From Nostoc desertorum CM1-VF14 (lineage in GTDB: Bacteria; Cyanobacteriota; Cyanobacteriia; Cyanobacteriales; Nostocaceae), in NCBI GenBank assembly GCA_019359245.1, contig JAHHHR010000016.1:62001-126000 (forward strand): a stretch of 64,000 nucleotides of DNA, given 5' to 3'. The notes below the pieces were generated by a model, which was not told the origin of the DNA, did no database searches, and saw only the letters and a program-made list of their open reading frames with translations. Position 1 is the first letter of the stretch; each line of letters starts with the position of its first letter. The position numbers and the translations under genes were made by a program. Of this stretch, positions 8,389 to 17,482 are shown one piece after another.

Positions 8389-8751
8389 ATGATGGACATT
8401 AGCCTAGATTTTCTTCAACCAGGACAAATTGTGTCTTTAGAGCATGGCGACAGGAATCTGTATGCAGAAGTCATTCAATTTGTAGTTTCCCGTCAGTTGT
8501 GCTGGGTACGTCCTTTGTTAATGGTTACTTTCATTCAAGAATCGCCGCTAATTACTGATTTGCGAGATGCATCTGACCTGCTTTGGCCTGCCAATTTATT
8601 TAGACCAGCATTAGACACAGAAGTAATTAGCTTATTGAGCCAAGTTTTAGCAAAAGAACCAAAAAGTGAATCCGACTCAGCCGCCAAGCAGCAACTTAAT
8701 CAGTTTATTCACCAACTTTGGCAATCATACCAAGATAGTGCTGAGTGCTGA
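8389..8751 (+). CDS. Conserved hypothetical cyanobacterial protein
   Basis: About 120 residues beginning MMDISLDFLQPGQIVSLEHG. The region GQIVSLEHGDRNLYAEVIQFV followed by CWVRPLLM suggests a small beta-barrel-like domain; no family is recognised. An upstream TTG at 8353 would add twelve residues containing CPCPNC, and the start is unresolved. The last residues and stop codon (SAEC and TGA) lie in an STRR heptamer (GTGCTGA twice). It is divergent from clpS across about 300 bp. Confidence 0.6.
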   Translation: MMDISLDFLQPGQIVSLEHGDRNLYAEVIQFVVSRQLCWVRPLLMVTFIQESPLITDLRDASDLLWPANLFRPALDTEVISLLSQVLAKEPKSESDSAAKQQLNQFIHQLWQSYQDSAEC

Positions 8752-8757
8752 GTCAAT
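8738..8757. repeat. STRR (GTGCTGA) forming gene end
   Basis: Two adjacent GTGCTGA heptamers provide the final codons and TGA stop of the upstream gene. The same heptamer recurs at 16311-16345 and around 49351-49400. Confidence 0.55.
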
Positions 8758-8836
8758 AAGCTTGAGTTAAGCTTCTCAGTCTCATACGTGTACCTCATCC
8801 AACAGAGATACGCTATAACCCTCTATGTCTAAGCAA

Positions 8837-9040
8837 TTAGAAATATCCCAAGCTAGGAACTAACTTAACTCTACCAGCATCCATCTCCGACATTAATAAT
8901 TCCAGAGCTTCGTAGTCAACGTCAGAAATGTAACCCAGTTCTGTTAGTTCTGAGTTGATTTCATTCTCTATCTCAGGAGTTAGTTTTTTGATGTCAAGAG
9001 CTTTTTCTACCAATTTCCGAATAGCGTACTGAGTTCTCAT
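8837..9040 (-). CDS. Small conserved hypothetical protein, 67 aa
   Basis: A 67-residue acidic protein, predicted mostly helical (KLVEKALDIKKLTPEIENEI, then YEALELLMSEMDAGRVKLV). It resembles small Nostoc proteins of unknown function seen in several paralogous copies (recollection, not verified). No membrane segment is present. It is an isolated gene on the minus strand, facing the 8389 gene. Confidence 0.6.
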   Translation of the reverse strand: MRTQYAIRKLVEKALDIKKLTPEIENEINSELTELGYISDVDYEALELLMSEMDAGRVKLVPSLGYF

Positions 9041-9510
9041 ACGTAATCAACCAACTGTATATGATATTAATTATTCCAGACAAACCTAAGTATAAGGAGT
9101 GTTCAAATCATAACTTATTAGTGATATATATCACTGGTAAGTTAGATAAATAGATAATTCGCTATGACTCTGCTGTAGTCCATCAGCAACCCTAAAGTGG
9201 GAGATTTAACTTACCGTTAAGACTTAGCTAAATTAGCTTTCAGTTGTAGACTAAGCAAGTTTTATCAGCACGGTTACTGATAATTTGCCTGCTCTAAATC
9301 TGTCTATGTTGATTGTTTTTGAACTGAGATAAAAAAAAAGTATACATAAACACACTTTAATCGGGAATTATGACAATCTTTAAACAGACATACTAAAGAA
9401 ATAAAGATTCAGCAAAGAGAGCTAAGACATATGGTCGATGCAACAAAATAGAGTTTATGTTCAAATAATTCTTAGCTTGACGCTTCAATAATTCTCAATA
9501 GGATGTAACT
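9041..9510. other. Intergenic region upstream of STAS gene
   Basis: It contains a perfect 16-bp palindrome AGTGATATATATCACT at 9120-9135, a possible operator between the divergent genes. At 9348-9360 it contains AAACACACTTTAA followed by GGAATT, also found upstream of the radical SAM gene at 2252. No gene longer than a few dozen codons is visible. Confidence 0.45.
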
Positions 9511-9840
9511 ATGCAAGCAGTGCTTAACTATCCCAAGATTGCAGTCATTCGCCCCCAAGGGTATTTGAATGCTACAAATGCTTTGGAATTTGAACGAGAT
9601 ATGACCACAGCGTTGGCACAAAATGGTATTTCCATCTTGGTAGTAGACCTCGCAGCAGTAGAATCGTTAGACAGCGCGGGGTTGATGGCATTGTTAGCTA
9701 TACACAAGCTGGCTCTTAGTTTAGGAAGGGGTTTTCGACTTTGCGCTGTTGCTCCGTCAATTAGAATTATTTTTGAACTAACGCAACTCGATAGGGTGTT
9801 TGAAATATTGGATGGTGAAGTTGAGTTGGCTGCAACATAA
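9511..9840 (+). CDS. STAS domain anti-sigma factor antagonist-like protein
   Basis: A 109-residue single STAS domain of the SpoIIAA/RsbV type. The conserved phosphorylation loop is present as ESLDSAGLMALL, with S55 in the position of the phosphorylatable serine. The N-terminal strand (VIRPQGYLNATNALEFE) and C-terminal segment (IFELTQLDRVFEILDGE) match the family. In cyanobacteria such proteins act in PP2C/serine-kinase partner-switching circuits. No kinase or phosphatase gene lies next to it, so its partners are elsewhere. AGGATG before the ATG gives a ribosome site. Confidence 0.9.
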   Translation: MQAVLNYPKIAVIRPQGYLNATNALEFERDMTTALAQNGISILVVDLAAVESLDSAGLMALLAIHKLALSLGRGFRLCAVAPSIRIIFELTQLDRVFEILDGEVELAAT

Positions 9841-9985
9841 CTTTATGTAAAATCACAAGGCGCTTAGGAAGTGGACTTTATGTAAAGGAGTTATAAGTTG
9901 CAACGATAAACCCTGTTATAAGACCTAATTCAATGCTAAGGTTGGGTTTGATTAGCTGTAATTAAGGTAGCTAGAAGATAGCACA

Positions 9986-12676
9986 GTGGCTGTTGCAGTT
10001 GAAAAATTAATAACATCGGATATTTTAAAACCAGGACGTTACCTGGGTAATGAGCGTTTAGCAGTACACAAAGCTTGGGATACGGCAGCAATACGCTGGG
10101 TATTAACTTACCCAGAAGTATATGAAGTCGGTGCATCCAATTTAGGGCACATCATTCTCTATAACATCTTGAATGCCCAACCGCGTCAATTGTGCGATCG
10201 CGCCTACCTACCAGGGCAAGACCTGGCAACCAAACTACGCGAAACCAATACGCCATTGTTTGCGGTAGAGTCAAAGCGATCGCTCACAAAATTCGACATT
10301 TTAGGCTTTAGCCTCAGTTACGAACTGGGTGCAACTAATATCCTAGAAATGTTGGATCTGGCTGGGATTCCCTTGACGTGGAAAGAAAGGCAAAAAGCAG
10401 TGGAAGCAGGGGGAGAATTTCCGAATCTCCAGTTCCAGTTTCCGTTGGTTTTTGCTGGTGGGCAAACAGCAACATCGAATCCTGAACCTTACGCCGACTT
10501 CTTCGACTTCATCGCCCTTGGAGATGGAGAGGAACTGTTGCCAGAAATTGGCTTGGTATTGGAAGAAGGCAAACAAGCAGGATTGAGTCGGGAAGATATA
10601 TTACTGGATTTGGCACAAATACCAGGCGTATATGTTCCCCAGTTTTACGACATGGCAGAGGATGGCTCAGTCCATCCTTGTCGCCCAGACGTACCAAAAC
10701 GAATTCTGCGACGGGTTGCAACTCCCATACCAGCATATTCCATTGGGCTAGTTCCCTATGTAGAAACGGTGCATGACCGTTTGACCATTGAAATTCGGCG
10801 TGGTTGCACTCGTGGCTGTCGCTTCTGTCAACCAGGAATGCTAACTAGACCAGCACGGGATGTAGAACCCGATAAGGTTGTAGAAGCAATTGAACAGGGA
10901 ATGCGGGCAACTGGTTACAATGAATTTTCGCTATTATCTCTGAGTTGTTCTGATTATTTGTCCTTACCAGCAGTAGGGATGGAAATCAAAAATCGCTTAA
11001 AAAATGAAAACATTTCTCTGACTCTACCAAGCCAACGGGTAGACAGATTTGATGAGAATATTGCCAATATCCTTGGAGGTACGCGGCAAAGTGGACTGAC
11101 TTTTGCTCCAGAAGCTGGAACTCAGCGGATGCGAGACATCGTAAATAAAGGTTTGACAAATGAAGAATTGTTGCGGGGGGTAAAAACCGCTTGGGAGCAA
11201 GGCTGGGATAAAATCAAGTTGTATTTTATGATTGGCTTGCCCGGTGAGACGGATGGGGATGTTTTGGGCATTGCGGAAACAGTCAGCTGGCTACAGCGAG
11301 AATGTCGGGGCAAGGGCAGAAAACCTCTAAACTTTAACCTAACGATTTCTAACTTTACGCCCAAGCCCCATACACCATTTCAATGGCACTCAGTTTCTAC
11401 CACTGAATTTAAGCGTAAACAAAACCTGTTGCGGCAAGAATTCCGTCGGATAAAGGGAGTAAAGGTAAATTTTACCGATGTTCGCATTTCGGCAATGGAA
11501 GATTTTGTGGGACGAGGCGATCGCAATTTGAGCAAAGTAGTGCGTCGCGCCTGGGAATTGGGTGCAGGTATGGATTCCTGGTATGAAAATTTAGATCAAG
11601 CTTTTAGTGCTTGGGGAGATGCGATCGCCCAAGCCGATCTAGATTGGAAATACCGCCAAATAGAAAATGGCGAATGGAATTTGTTTCAGGCACAAGATCA
11701 AAATAGATCGGAAGACGCGGAAAATGTCCAATTCCCAAATCCTAACTCCTCACTCTTAACTCCCCACTCCCTCGATACTCCCCTCCCTTGGGATCATATT
11801 GATACCGGGATTGAAAAAAAGTGGCTCCAAGAAGACTTGCAACGCGCCTTAGAAGCTGCAATTGTACCTGACTGCTCTTTTGAAGGTTGTTCTCACTGTG
11901 GCGTATGTGGAACCGATTTTGGCCATAACGTCGTCATTAAACCACCTGCTATCCCGACATTTACTGGCGAGTTTGTTCCCAACACAACTAAGGCGCAAAG
12001 ACTGCGAATTTGGTTTGGCAAACAGGGTAATATGGCTTTAGTAAGCCACCTAGATTTAATCCGTCTATTTGACCGAGTTGTGCGACGAGCAGGCTTACCG
12101 ATAGCTTTCACTGGTGGGTTTCATCCAATGCCGCGGATTTCTCTAGCAACTGCTTTGGCTCTAGGGGCTACTAGTAGTGGTGAAATTGCGGATTTTGAGT
12201 TAACTGTGCCAGTGCCCGTTGATACTATTCGAGAACAGTTGGTTAGGGAAATGCCCACAGATATACCTATATATAATGTGGAGCAGATAGATTTAAAAAC
12301 TCCGGCAGCTACCCAACTGCTAGAAACCGCAGAATATTTAATTACCGTAGCAGCACTTGAAGAAACAATACCCATACAACAATGGCAAGAATGGATTGAT
12401 ACCATCAAAGCAAAAGATGAGATTTGGTACGAGCATACAACAAAGTCAGGCAAGAGCCAGTTAATAAATCTGCGCGATCGCTTATTTGAACTGGAATTAG
12501 TAGAAACCCCTAAAAGCATTGCAGAATCTATATCTGTTATCCGTTATGTAGGTAGCTATCGCCAAGATGGTTTTCTATTGCGTCCTGAACAAATCCTGTT
12601 TATGCTAGGGATAGTGGCTAATGTAGAATTTCAACTCCTGCACATCCATCGCAATCGGCTAATTTTAGGGGTATAA
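9986..12676 (+). CDS. Radical SAM protein with C-terminal DUF2344 domain
   Basis: An 896-residue fusion common in cyanobacteria. The N-terminal part is a TIGR03960-type radical SAM protein with a B12-binding-like domain (about 1-240) and the cluster motif C274-TRG-C278-RF-C281. The C-terminal part (about 665-896, starting near TKAQRLRIWFGKQGNMALVSH) is a TIGR03936/DUF2344 domain. A Cys-rich segment (CSFEGCSHCGVCG) precedes it and could hold a second cluster. The start is GTG at 9986. Residues of about 580-600 (NPNSSLLTPHSLDTP) are encoded by an STRR and probably form an inserted linker. The substrate is unknown, although the C-terminal family is often found next to rne. Confidence 0.9.
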   Translation: MAVAVEKLITSDILKPGRYLGNERLAVHKAWDTAAIRWVLTYPEVYEVGASNLGHIILYNILNAQPRQLCDRAYLPGQDLATKLRETNTPLFAVESKRSLTKFDILGFSLSYELGATNILEMLDLAGIPLTWKERQKAVEAGGEFPNLQFQFPLVFAGGQTATSNPEPYADFFDFIALGDGEELLPEIGLVLEEGKQAGLSREDILLDLAQIPGVYVPQFYDMAEDGSVHPCRPDVPKRILRRVATPIPAYSIGLVPYVETVHDRLTIEIRRGCTRGCRFCQPGMLTRPARDVEPDKVVEAIEQGMRATGYNEFSLLSLSCSDYLSLPAVGMEIKNRLKNENISLTLPSQRVDRFDENIANILGGTRQSGLTFAPEAGTQRMRDIVNKGLTNEELLRGVKTAWEQGWDKIKLYFMIGLPGETDGDVLGIAETVSWLQRECRGKGRKPLNFNLTISNFTPKPHTPFQWHSVSTTEFKRKQNLLRQEFRRIKGVKVNFTDVRISAMEDFVGRGDRNLSKVVRRAWELGAGMDSWYENLDQAFSAWGDAIAQADLDWKYRQIENGEWNLFQAQDQNRSEDAENVQFPNPNSSLLTPHSLDTPLPWDHIDTGIEKKWLQEDLQRALEAAIVPDCSFEGCSHCGVCGTDFGHNVVIKPPAIPTFTGEFVPNTTKAQRLRIWFGKQGNMALVSHLDLIRLFDRVVRRAGLPIAFTGGFHPMPRISLATALALGATSSGEIADFELTVPVPVDTIREQLVREMPTDIPIYNVEQIDLKTPAATQLLETAEYLITVAALEETIPIQQWQEWIDTIKAKDEIWYEHTTKSGKSQLINLRDRLFELELVETPKSIAESISVIRYVGSYRQDGFLLRPEQILFMLGIVANVEFQLLHIHRNRLILGV
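11727..11780. repeat. STRR heptamers inside a coding region
   Basis: Units such as CCTAACTCCTCACTCTTAAC and TCCCCACTCC, seven bases apart, resemble the intergenic STRRs of the window but are in frame within the radical SAM/DUF2344 gene. Confidence 0.65.
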
Positions 12677-12682
12677 TCCCTG

Positions 12683-12709
12683 TAGGGCAGCTTGCTAGTA
12701 GCTGTCCTA
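12683..12709 (+). terminator. Hairpin after radical SAM/DUF2344 gene
   Basis: TAGGGCAGCT pairs with AGCTGTCCTA (one G-T) across a 7-base loop, six bases after the stop codon. There is no clear T-run after it, so a terminator or 3'-end stabilising role is tentative. Confidence 0.4.
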
Positions 12710-13308
12710 AAATGGCATATGTCGGAATTGATTTTTAGCAAGGTTGCGTTAGAATGGGGTGAAGAGAAATTTTCTGACGCTGCATTGAATTAGCTGGTTC
12801 ACTACCCTGGTGTTCAGGGGGCGAAAGCAAAGATATTAGAGTGCAACTTCTAGGATTTATATCCCAGATAAACTGAGGCAGGTTAAAGAACACACTCTCT
12901 CTATAGCTACCTTGTGAATCAGTAATTAACAGCAGGCTCGGTTAGCTTCTCTAAATCCATGCTTTTTAAACAACTGCTGAATGTTTAATCCACAGTAGTG
13001 CCCAAGAGCTAGTGAGCTACTTTTCTAGAGTTGTTCGCCCTTGGCGTTCCCGTAGGGTAAACAACTGTCATCGGTTAGGCCGAATTTGCAGACGTTCACA
13101 TACGCGCAAAGCGCGGCTTAAAGTAGGGTAGCAGCTGGCGTTGCTGAGTATAACCCTAAGGATAAATCCGGGGAATGGAAAATAGAAATAGTTTCTTTTT
13201 CTTAACGACATCAGTAGGACACTCTCAAATGAAGCTTCCTGAGTTAAAAACTCACTCAGGATTCAGAACTTTCAACTCAGAACTCTCTTTATTGAGGGTA
13301 TTGCATTA

Positions 13309-13334
13309 TAAATCAACCACGGACGGTTGATTTA
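13309..13334 (+). promoter_or_regulatory. Stable hairpin in rne leader
   Basis: TAAATCAACC and GGTTGATTTA form a perfect 10-bp stem around the loop ACGGAC, about 190 bp before the rne start. It is a candidate for the RNase E recognition or feedback structure (inference). Confidence 0.4.
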
Positions 13335-13524
13335 ATTGCTTAAACATGCAGATGTTCTGGAATAATCCGCCGTAAAAATGCTCTTAAGAGCGCCAATAGC
13401 TATTTAATTTAGAAGCTCAGGTTTGCGATTTTTATTATCAGTAGCGCCTTTTGAGGGTTGCAGGGGCAACAAAGGTATAACAAACCTCCAGACCTATTGG
13501 TGCTGCCAATTTTGAGGAAATTGA

Positions 13525-15654
13525 ATGCCAAAACAAATTATCATCGCGGAGCAGCACCAAATTGCTGCTGTCTTTTCTGAAGATCAAATACAGGAACTAG
13601 TTGTTGCTACAGGTCATCACCAAATAGGTGATATCTACTTAGGAGTAGTAGAAAACGTATTGCCTGGGATCGATGCGGCTTTTGTCAATATTGGTGACCC
13701 AGAGCGCAACGGTTTTATTCACGTCACCGACTTGGGACCATTGAAGCTAAAGCGTACTGCCGCAGCAATTACAGAATTACTAACACCACAACAGAAAGTT
13801 TTGGTGCAAGTAATGAAAGAGCCAACGGGGACAAAAGGACCCAGGCTCACGGGTAATATTACTTTACCTGGACGTTATGTAGTATTGATGCCCTATGGTA
13901 GAGGCGTAAATTTATCCCGACGAATTAAAAGTGAAAGTGAGCGCAACCGCTTGCGGGCACTAGCAATTTTGGTCAAACCGGCGGGAATGGGTTTGCTTGT
14001 GCGTACAGAAGCAGAAGGCAAACCCGAAGAAGCGATTATGGAAGATTTGGAATTGCTGCAAAAGCAATGGGAGGTCATCCAGCAGGAAGCGCATTCCACT
14101 CGTGCTCCAGCACTACTCAACCGTGACGATGACTTCATTCAGCGCGTATTGCGGGATATGTACGGCGCGGATGTTAACCGGATTGTCGTTGATTCCAGTA
14201 CTGGTTTGAAGCGCGTGAAGCAGTACTTACAGAACTGGAGTGGAGGTCAAACACCGCAAGGATTGTTGATTGACCATCATCGCGATCGCTCCCCAATTCT
14301 AGAGTATTTCCGCATCAGTGCTGCGATTCGAGAAGCCCTAAAACCGAGAGTAGACCTACCTTCGGGAGGTTACATTATCATCGAGCCGACAGAGGCATTA
14401 ACCGTAATTGATGTTAACTCAGGTTCTTTCACGCGATCGGCAACAGCTAGAGAAACAGTTTTGTGGACAAACTGCGAAGCTGCAACAGAAATTGCTCGCC
14501 AGTTGCGTCTGCGGAATATTGCCGGAGTGATCGTTGTTGATTTTATTGATATGGAATCACGACGTGACCAACTACAAGTTCTCGAACACTTTAATAAAGC
14601 ACTCAAAGCAGACAAAGCTCGTCCGCAGATTGCCCAATTAACCGAACTGGGTTTAGTAGAACTGACTCGCAAACGTCAGGGTCAAAACATTTACGAATTG
14701 TTTGGTGAAACTTGTCCCACCTGTGGCGGTTTAGGACATACCGTGCGTCTGCCTGGAGAAATCGAAAACCGATTACCAATACCAGCAGAAACACCAGAGC
14801 GTGAGCGTGAGCGTTTTGTATCCATGCCTCACCGAGAACCACGTCAGCCGACTGCCCGCATCCCAGAACCACGAGAAACCTATGATGGATTTGGGGAAAC
14901 ATTTGACGGCGATTCAGAATTGAGCAATTTAAATCTGATCAATCATCCTAGTTATCAAGACCTTAATGATAATAAGCGTCGTACCCGTACTCGCCGCAGT
15001 CGAATTGGCATCAATGGGTTAAACGGGAAAGATGAAGCTCGGGTTGTAGCCAATCCACTGCCTTTTGTCAATGAGCCAGACTTAGACCTTGATGTTGAAC
15101 CAGAACTAGGAGTTGCACCAGAGTTCCCCTCGCCCACCCTTGGTAAACCAGGTTGGAGTGAAAGAGTAGAGCGGACTGTAGAGCGTACTAAAATTATCAA
15201 GGCAGACCCAGTCAAACCAGTGGTAGAACCACCGGAGATTAGGACTGTAGAAATGAGCCTTCAAGAACAGGATATGTTTGCTTTGATGGGAATATCTCCC
15301 TTAGTGAAGCTAGACCAAGAGGTTAAAAACACCAAGTCTGTGATTATTAACGTGATTCAGCCTGGTCAAATGCCAACGGCTCCAACCGAATCAACCTCAG
15401 AATCAACTACTACCCAAAAAGTAACACCAGAAGTAATTGCAACCAAAGTACCAATCCCAAAAGTTATTGAGCCAGAACAAAAATCTTTGATAGAAGAGGT
15501 AACTGAACCATCTGAGTTGACCGCTAGCCCAACGGATAGCTTGCCTACAAAAGCTTCCGCCGCCAACGCGATCGCAGATGAAAATGATGCCAACAGCGCC
15601 GCTACTGCTAGCCGTCGCCGCCGTCGTCGTTCCTCAGCGATCGAGGATAATTAA
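13525..15654 (+). CDS. rne: Ribonuclease E (Rne/Rng family)
   Basis: A 709-residue endoribonuclease for mRNA decay and RNA processing. The N-terminal half holds the S1 RNA-binding domain (about 36-120), the DNase I-like catalytic region with metal ligands D296 and N298 (in VIDVNSG) and D339 (VVDF), and the zinc-link C397-PT-C400. The C-terminal half is a low-complexity, Pro/Glu/Thr-rich region ending in six arginines (R697-R702) then SSA. In cyanobacteria this terminal arginine-rich peptide is reported to bind polynucleotide phosphorylase. The length is typical of cyanobacterial RNase E. A GAGGAAATTGA sequence just before the ATG is the ribosome site. rnhB follows after 8 bp. Confidence 0.97.
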   Translation: MPKQIIIAEQHQIAAVFSEDQIQELVVATGHHQIGDIYLGVVENVLPGIDAAFVNIGDPERNGFIHVTDLGPLKLKRTAAAITELLTPQQKVLVQVMKEPTGTKGPRLTGNITLPGRYVVLMPYGRGVNLSRRIKSESERNRLRALAILVKPAGMGLLVRTEAEGKPEEAIMEDLELLQKQWEVIQQEAHSTRAPALLNRDDDFIQRVLRDMYGADVNRIVVDSSTGLKRVKQYLQNWSGGQTPQGLLIDHHRDRSPILEYFRISAAIREALKPRVDLPSGGYIIIEPTEALTVIDVNSGSFTRSATARETVLWTNCEAATEIARQLRLRNIAGVIVVDFIDMESRRDQLQVLEHFNKALKADKARPQIAQLTELGLVELTRKRQGQNIYELFGETCPTCGGLGHTVRLPGEIENRLPIPAETPERERERFVSMPHREPRQPTARIPEPRETYDGFGETFDGDSELSNLNLINHPSYQDLNDNKRRTRTRRSRIGINGLNGKDEARVVANPLPFVNEPDLDLDVEPELGVAPEFPSPTLGKPGWSERVERTVERTKIIKADPVKPVVEPPEIRTVEMSLQEQDMFALMGISPLVKLDQEVKNTKSVIINVIQPGQMPTAPTESTSESTTTQKVTPEVIATKVPIPKVIEPEQKSLIEEVTEPSELTASPTDSLPTKASAANAIADENDANSAATASRRRRRRSSAIEDN

Positions 15655-15662
15655 TTTGCCTT

Positions 15663-16319
15663 ATGGTAGAAACGTCACCAACGCCTTTGGAACAATCCAA
15701 TTGGCTGGAGTTTTCTACCTTGTCAGGGATTCCAGGATTGGTTGCAGGTGTGGATGAAGTAGGGCGAGGCGCTCTATTTGGCCCTGTGGTGGCGGCAGCA
15801 GTGATCCTACCAGATCATGCTTTGCCAATACTGATGGCAGCTAAAATTAAAGACAGTAAAAAGTTATCTAGTTCTCGTAGAACTCAGCTAGCACAACAAA
15901 TTTGTGGGCTGGCTATAGACTGGAAAATTGGGTTTGCTTCTACTGCCGAAATTGACAAGATAAATATTTTGCAAGCGACATTATTAGCAATGAAGCGGGC
16001 TGTACTGAAGTTAAAGGTACAGCCTGCAATTTGCTTGGTTGATGGCAATCAGTCAATCAAAGACTTGTTATTGCCACAACAAACAATAGTTAAGGGGGAC
16101 GAGCGATCGCTTGCTATTGCTTCTGCTAGTATTGTTGCCAAGGTTTGGCGTGACGAATTGGTAATGCGTCTAGCATTAAAATACCCTATGTACAGCCTGG
16201 AGTGTAATAAGGGTTACGGTAGCCAGCAGCATTTGCTAGCTCTGCAACAATATGGGCCCTCGCCCCTACATCGTCAGTCTTTTCGTCCTTGCCAAATCAA
16301 ATTACTGAACGCTGAGTGA
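15663..16319 (+). CDS. rnhB: Ribonuclease HII
   Basis: A 218-residue enzyme that removes ribonucleotides and RNA primers from RNA-DNA hybrids. The catalytic Asp-Glu motif is in GVDEVGRGALFGPVVAAAV, with further acidic sites in CLVDGNQ and KVWRDELV. The ATG starting MVETSPTPLEQ begins 8 bp after the rne stop, so the two form an operon, as is usual in cyanobacteria. The last codons (NAE and TGA) lie in a palindromic repeat shared with the convergent DUF1997 gene. Confidence 0.96.
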   Translation: MVETSPTPLEQSNWLEFSTLSGIPGLVAGVDEVGRGALFGPVVAAAVILPDHALPILMAAKIKDSKKLSSSRRTQLAQQICGLAIDWKIGFASTAEIDKINILQATLLAMKRAVLKLKVQPAICLVDGNQSIKDLLLPQQTIVKGDERSLAIASASIVAKVWRDELVMRLALKYPMYSLECNKGYGSQQHLLALQQYGPSPLHRQSFRPCQIKLLNAE

Positions 16320-16345
16320 TTAAATAATTACTCAGCATTCAGGAT
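16309..16345. repeat. Palindromic STRR shared by two gene ends; possible bidirectional terminator
   Basis: GCTGAGTGATTA and TAATTACTCAGC form a near-perfect palindrome at 16311-16336. The rnhB stop (TGA) is in its left arm and the DUF1997 stop (TAA) in its right, so both proteins end in Asn-Ala-Glu. A bidirectional terminator is plausible. Confidence 0.6.
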
Positions 16346-16915
16346 TGGTAATTCAGTACTGTCATTGTCAAATCCTCTATCTTTGGTTTGTGATATCACC
16401 CAGTAGCGATAATCCGCCAAAAGTTGATTTAATAAACGTTGTTTGACTGACAACAGGACGCTTTTGAGCAAAGCATTGCCAGTAGCTTCTAAAATTGGCT
16501 TAGGAGTGAAGGAAAATGGTGGTGGCAAATCCACCAACACTTCTAAATCAGCCTTTCCTTGTAGGCGAGTGCCAGTACTTGACTCTTTAGGAGACAAATG
16601 CCCTTTTAAATTGAGAGCAAAGCGCTGGTTAATATACTCGAAACCCAGGATTTCACAGCCGAGCGATCGCAAATTAATTATTCCATTTGATTCTGCCCAA
16701 ACTCGCATGTCTACAGTAGGTTGAATACTCAATGACATAAAAGTTAACGGACGCATTTTCAAGCGAAATACTTCCTCAGAAAGCTGCTCAATCCGACTGT
16801 TGTCAGCCAAAGCCTTAACCAGACGTTGAGGCTGGCGTAAGTAGTGCTGAATGGGAATAGGCTGCTCTGGAACAGCGATTTCAACCGATTGGGAGGCAGT
16901 AAACCGGGTAGCCAT
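16328..16915 (-). CDS. DUF1997 family protein
   Basis: A 195-residue soluble protein of the cyanobacterial and plant DUF1997 family. Recognisable parts are the N-terminal IQHYLRQPQRLVKALAD, the central FRLKMRPLTFMSLSIQPTVD and the C-terminal VKQRLLNQLLADYRYW. The fold is probably a lipid- or ligand-binding helix-grip type (inference from the alternating strands and final helix). It faces rnhB tail to tail; the two stops are 8 bp apart. Confidence 0.85.
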   Translation of the reverse strand: MATRFTASQSVEIAVPEQPIPIQHYLRQPQRLVKALADNSRIEQLSEEVFRLKMRPLTFMSLSIQPTVDMRVWAESNGIINLRSLGCEILGFEYINQRFALNLKGHLSPKESSTGTRLQGKADLEVLVDLPPPFSFTPKPILEATGNALLKSVLLSVKQRLLNQLLADYRYWVISQTKDRGFDNDSTELPILNAE

Positions 16916-17482
16916 GAGCGAATAAAAATATCTGTTTCTTAATTTTAATATTTTTTAATAAATTAAATCTGATTATTGAAAAGTAGAAAATTTCTTGAGC
17001 ATAAAAATGATTTTTACTTATCAGCTATACATCGTTAGCAAAAAGTTGGTACGCTGATCACTATCTTTAGTTCAATAAATATAGATTAAAATTTCAGCCT
17101 TGACATAAAAACTAGAGTATGCACTATTGTTAATTTAGAAACCAATATAATTGTTCTTAAATTTTCAGAGGAACTTAGCAACAAAACTGCCAGGAAATCT
17201 ATTTGCTAGAAAGTTGATTTCCATAACTTGTTTTCCTCGATATATATTTCGGTCTATTAGTTTAGTGCGTAAATTTTAGAGATAACACTGTTTAGTAAGA
17301 GTAGATGTTGGATATATAGCAATTCTAAATGAGTCGTGAAAATTTCGCATTTTTCTCTCTGCATTCTCTGCGCCTCTGCGGTTAATTTATTTTTACAAAT
17401 AGTTTAGAACTGCTATATTTGCCAAATCCAAAATATCATAATCTCTGTTTACGCATTAAACTTGCAATTCAAGGCTAAAAGG
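16916..17482. other. AT-rich intergenic region upstream of pheA
   Basis: About 570 bp of AT-rich DNA between the divergent DUF1997 and pheA genes. Around 17340-17395 there is a copy of a widespread Nostoc intergenic motif (CTCTGCGCCTCTGCGGTTAA). No ORF worth reporting is seen. Confidence 0.5.

Larger units (their letters stand above)
12677..13524 (+). other. Long leader region of rne
   Basis: About 850 bp without a supported ORF between the radical SAM gene and rne. It contains a hairpin just after the upstream stop (12683-12709), a Nostoc palindromic repeat around 13018-13145 (GGCGTTCCCGTAGGG and neighbours), STRR-like units (about 13240-13295), a 10-bp-stem hairpin (13309-13334) and the palindrome GCTCTTAAGAGC (13380-13391). 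Long rne leaders are known in cyanobacteria and enterobacteria, where RNase E cleaves its own leader. Such autoregulation here is inferred. Confidence 0.55.
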
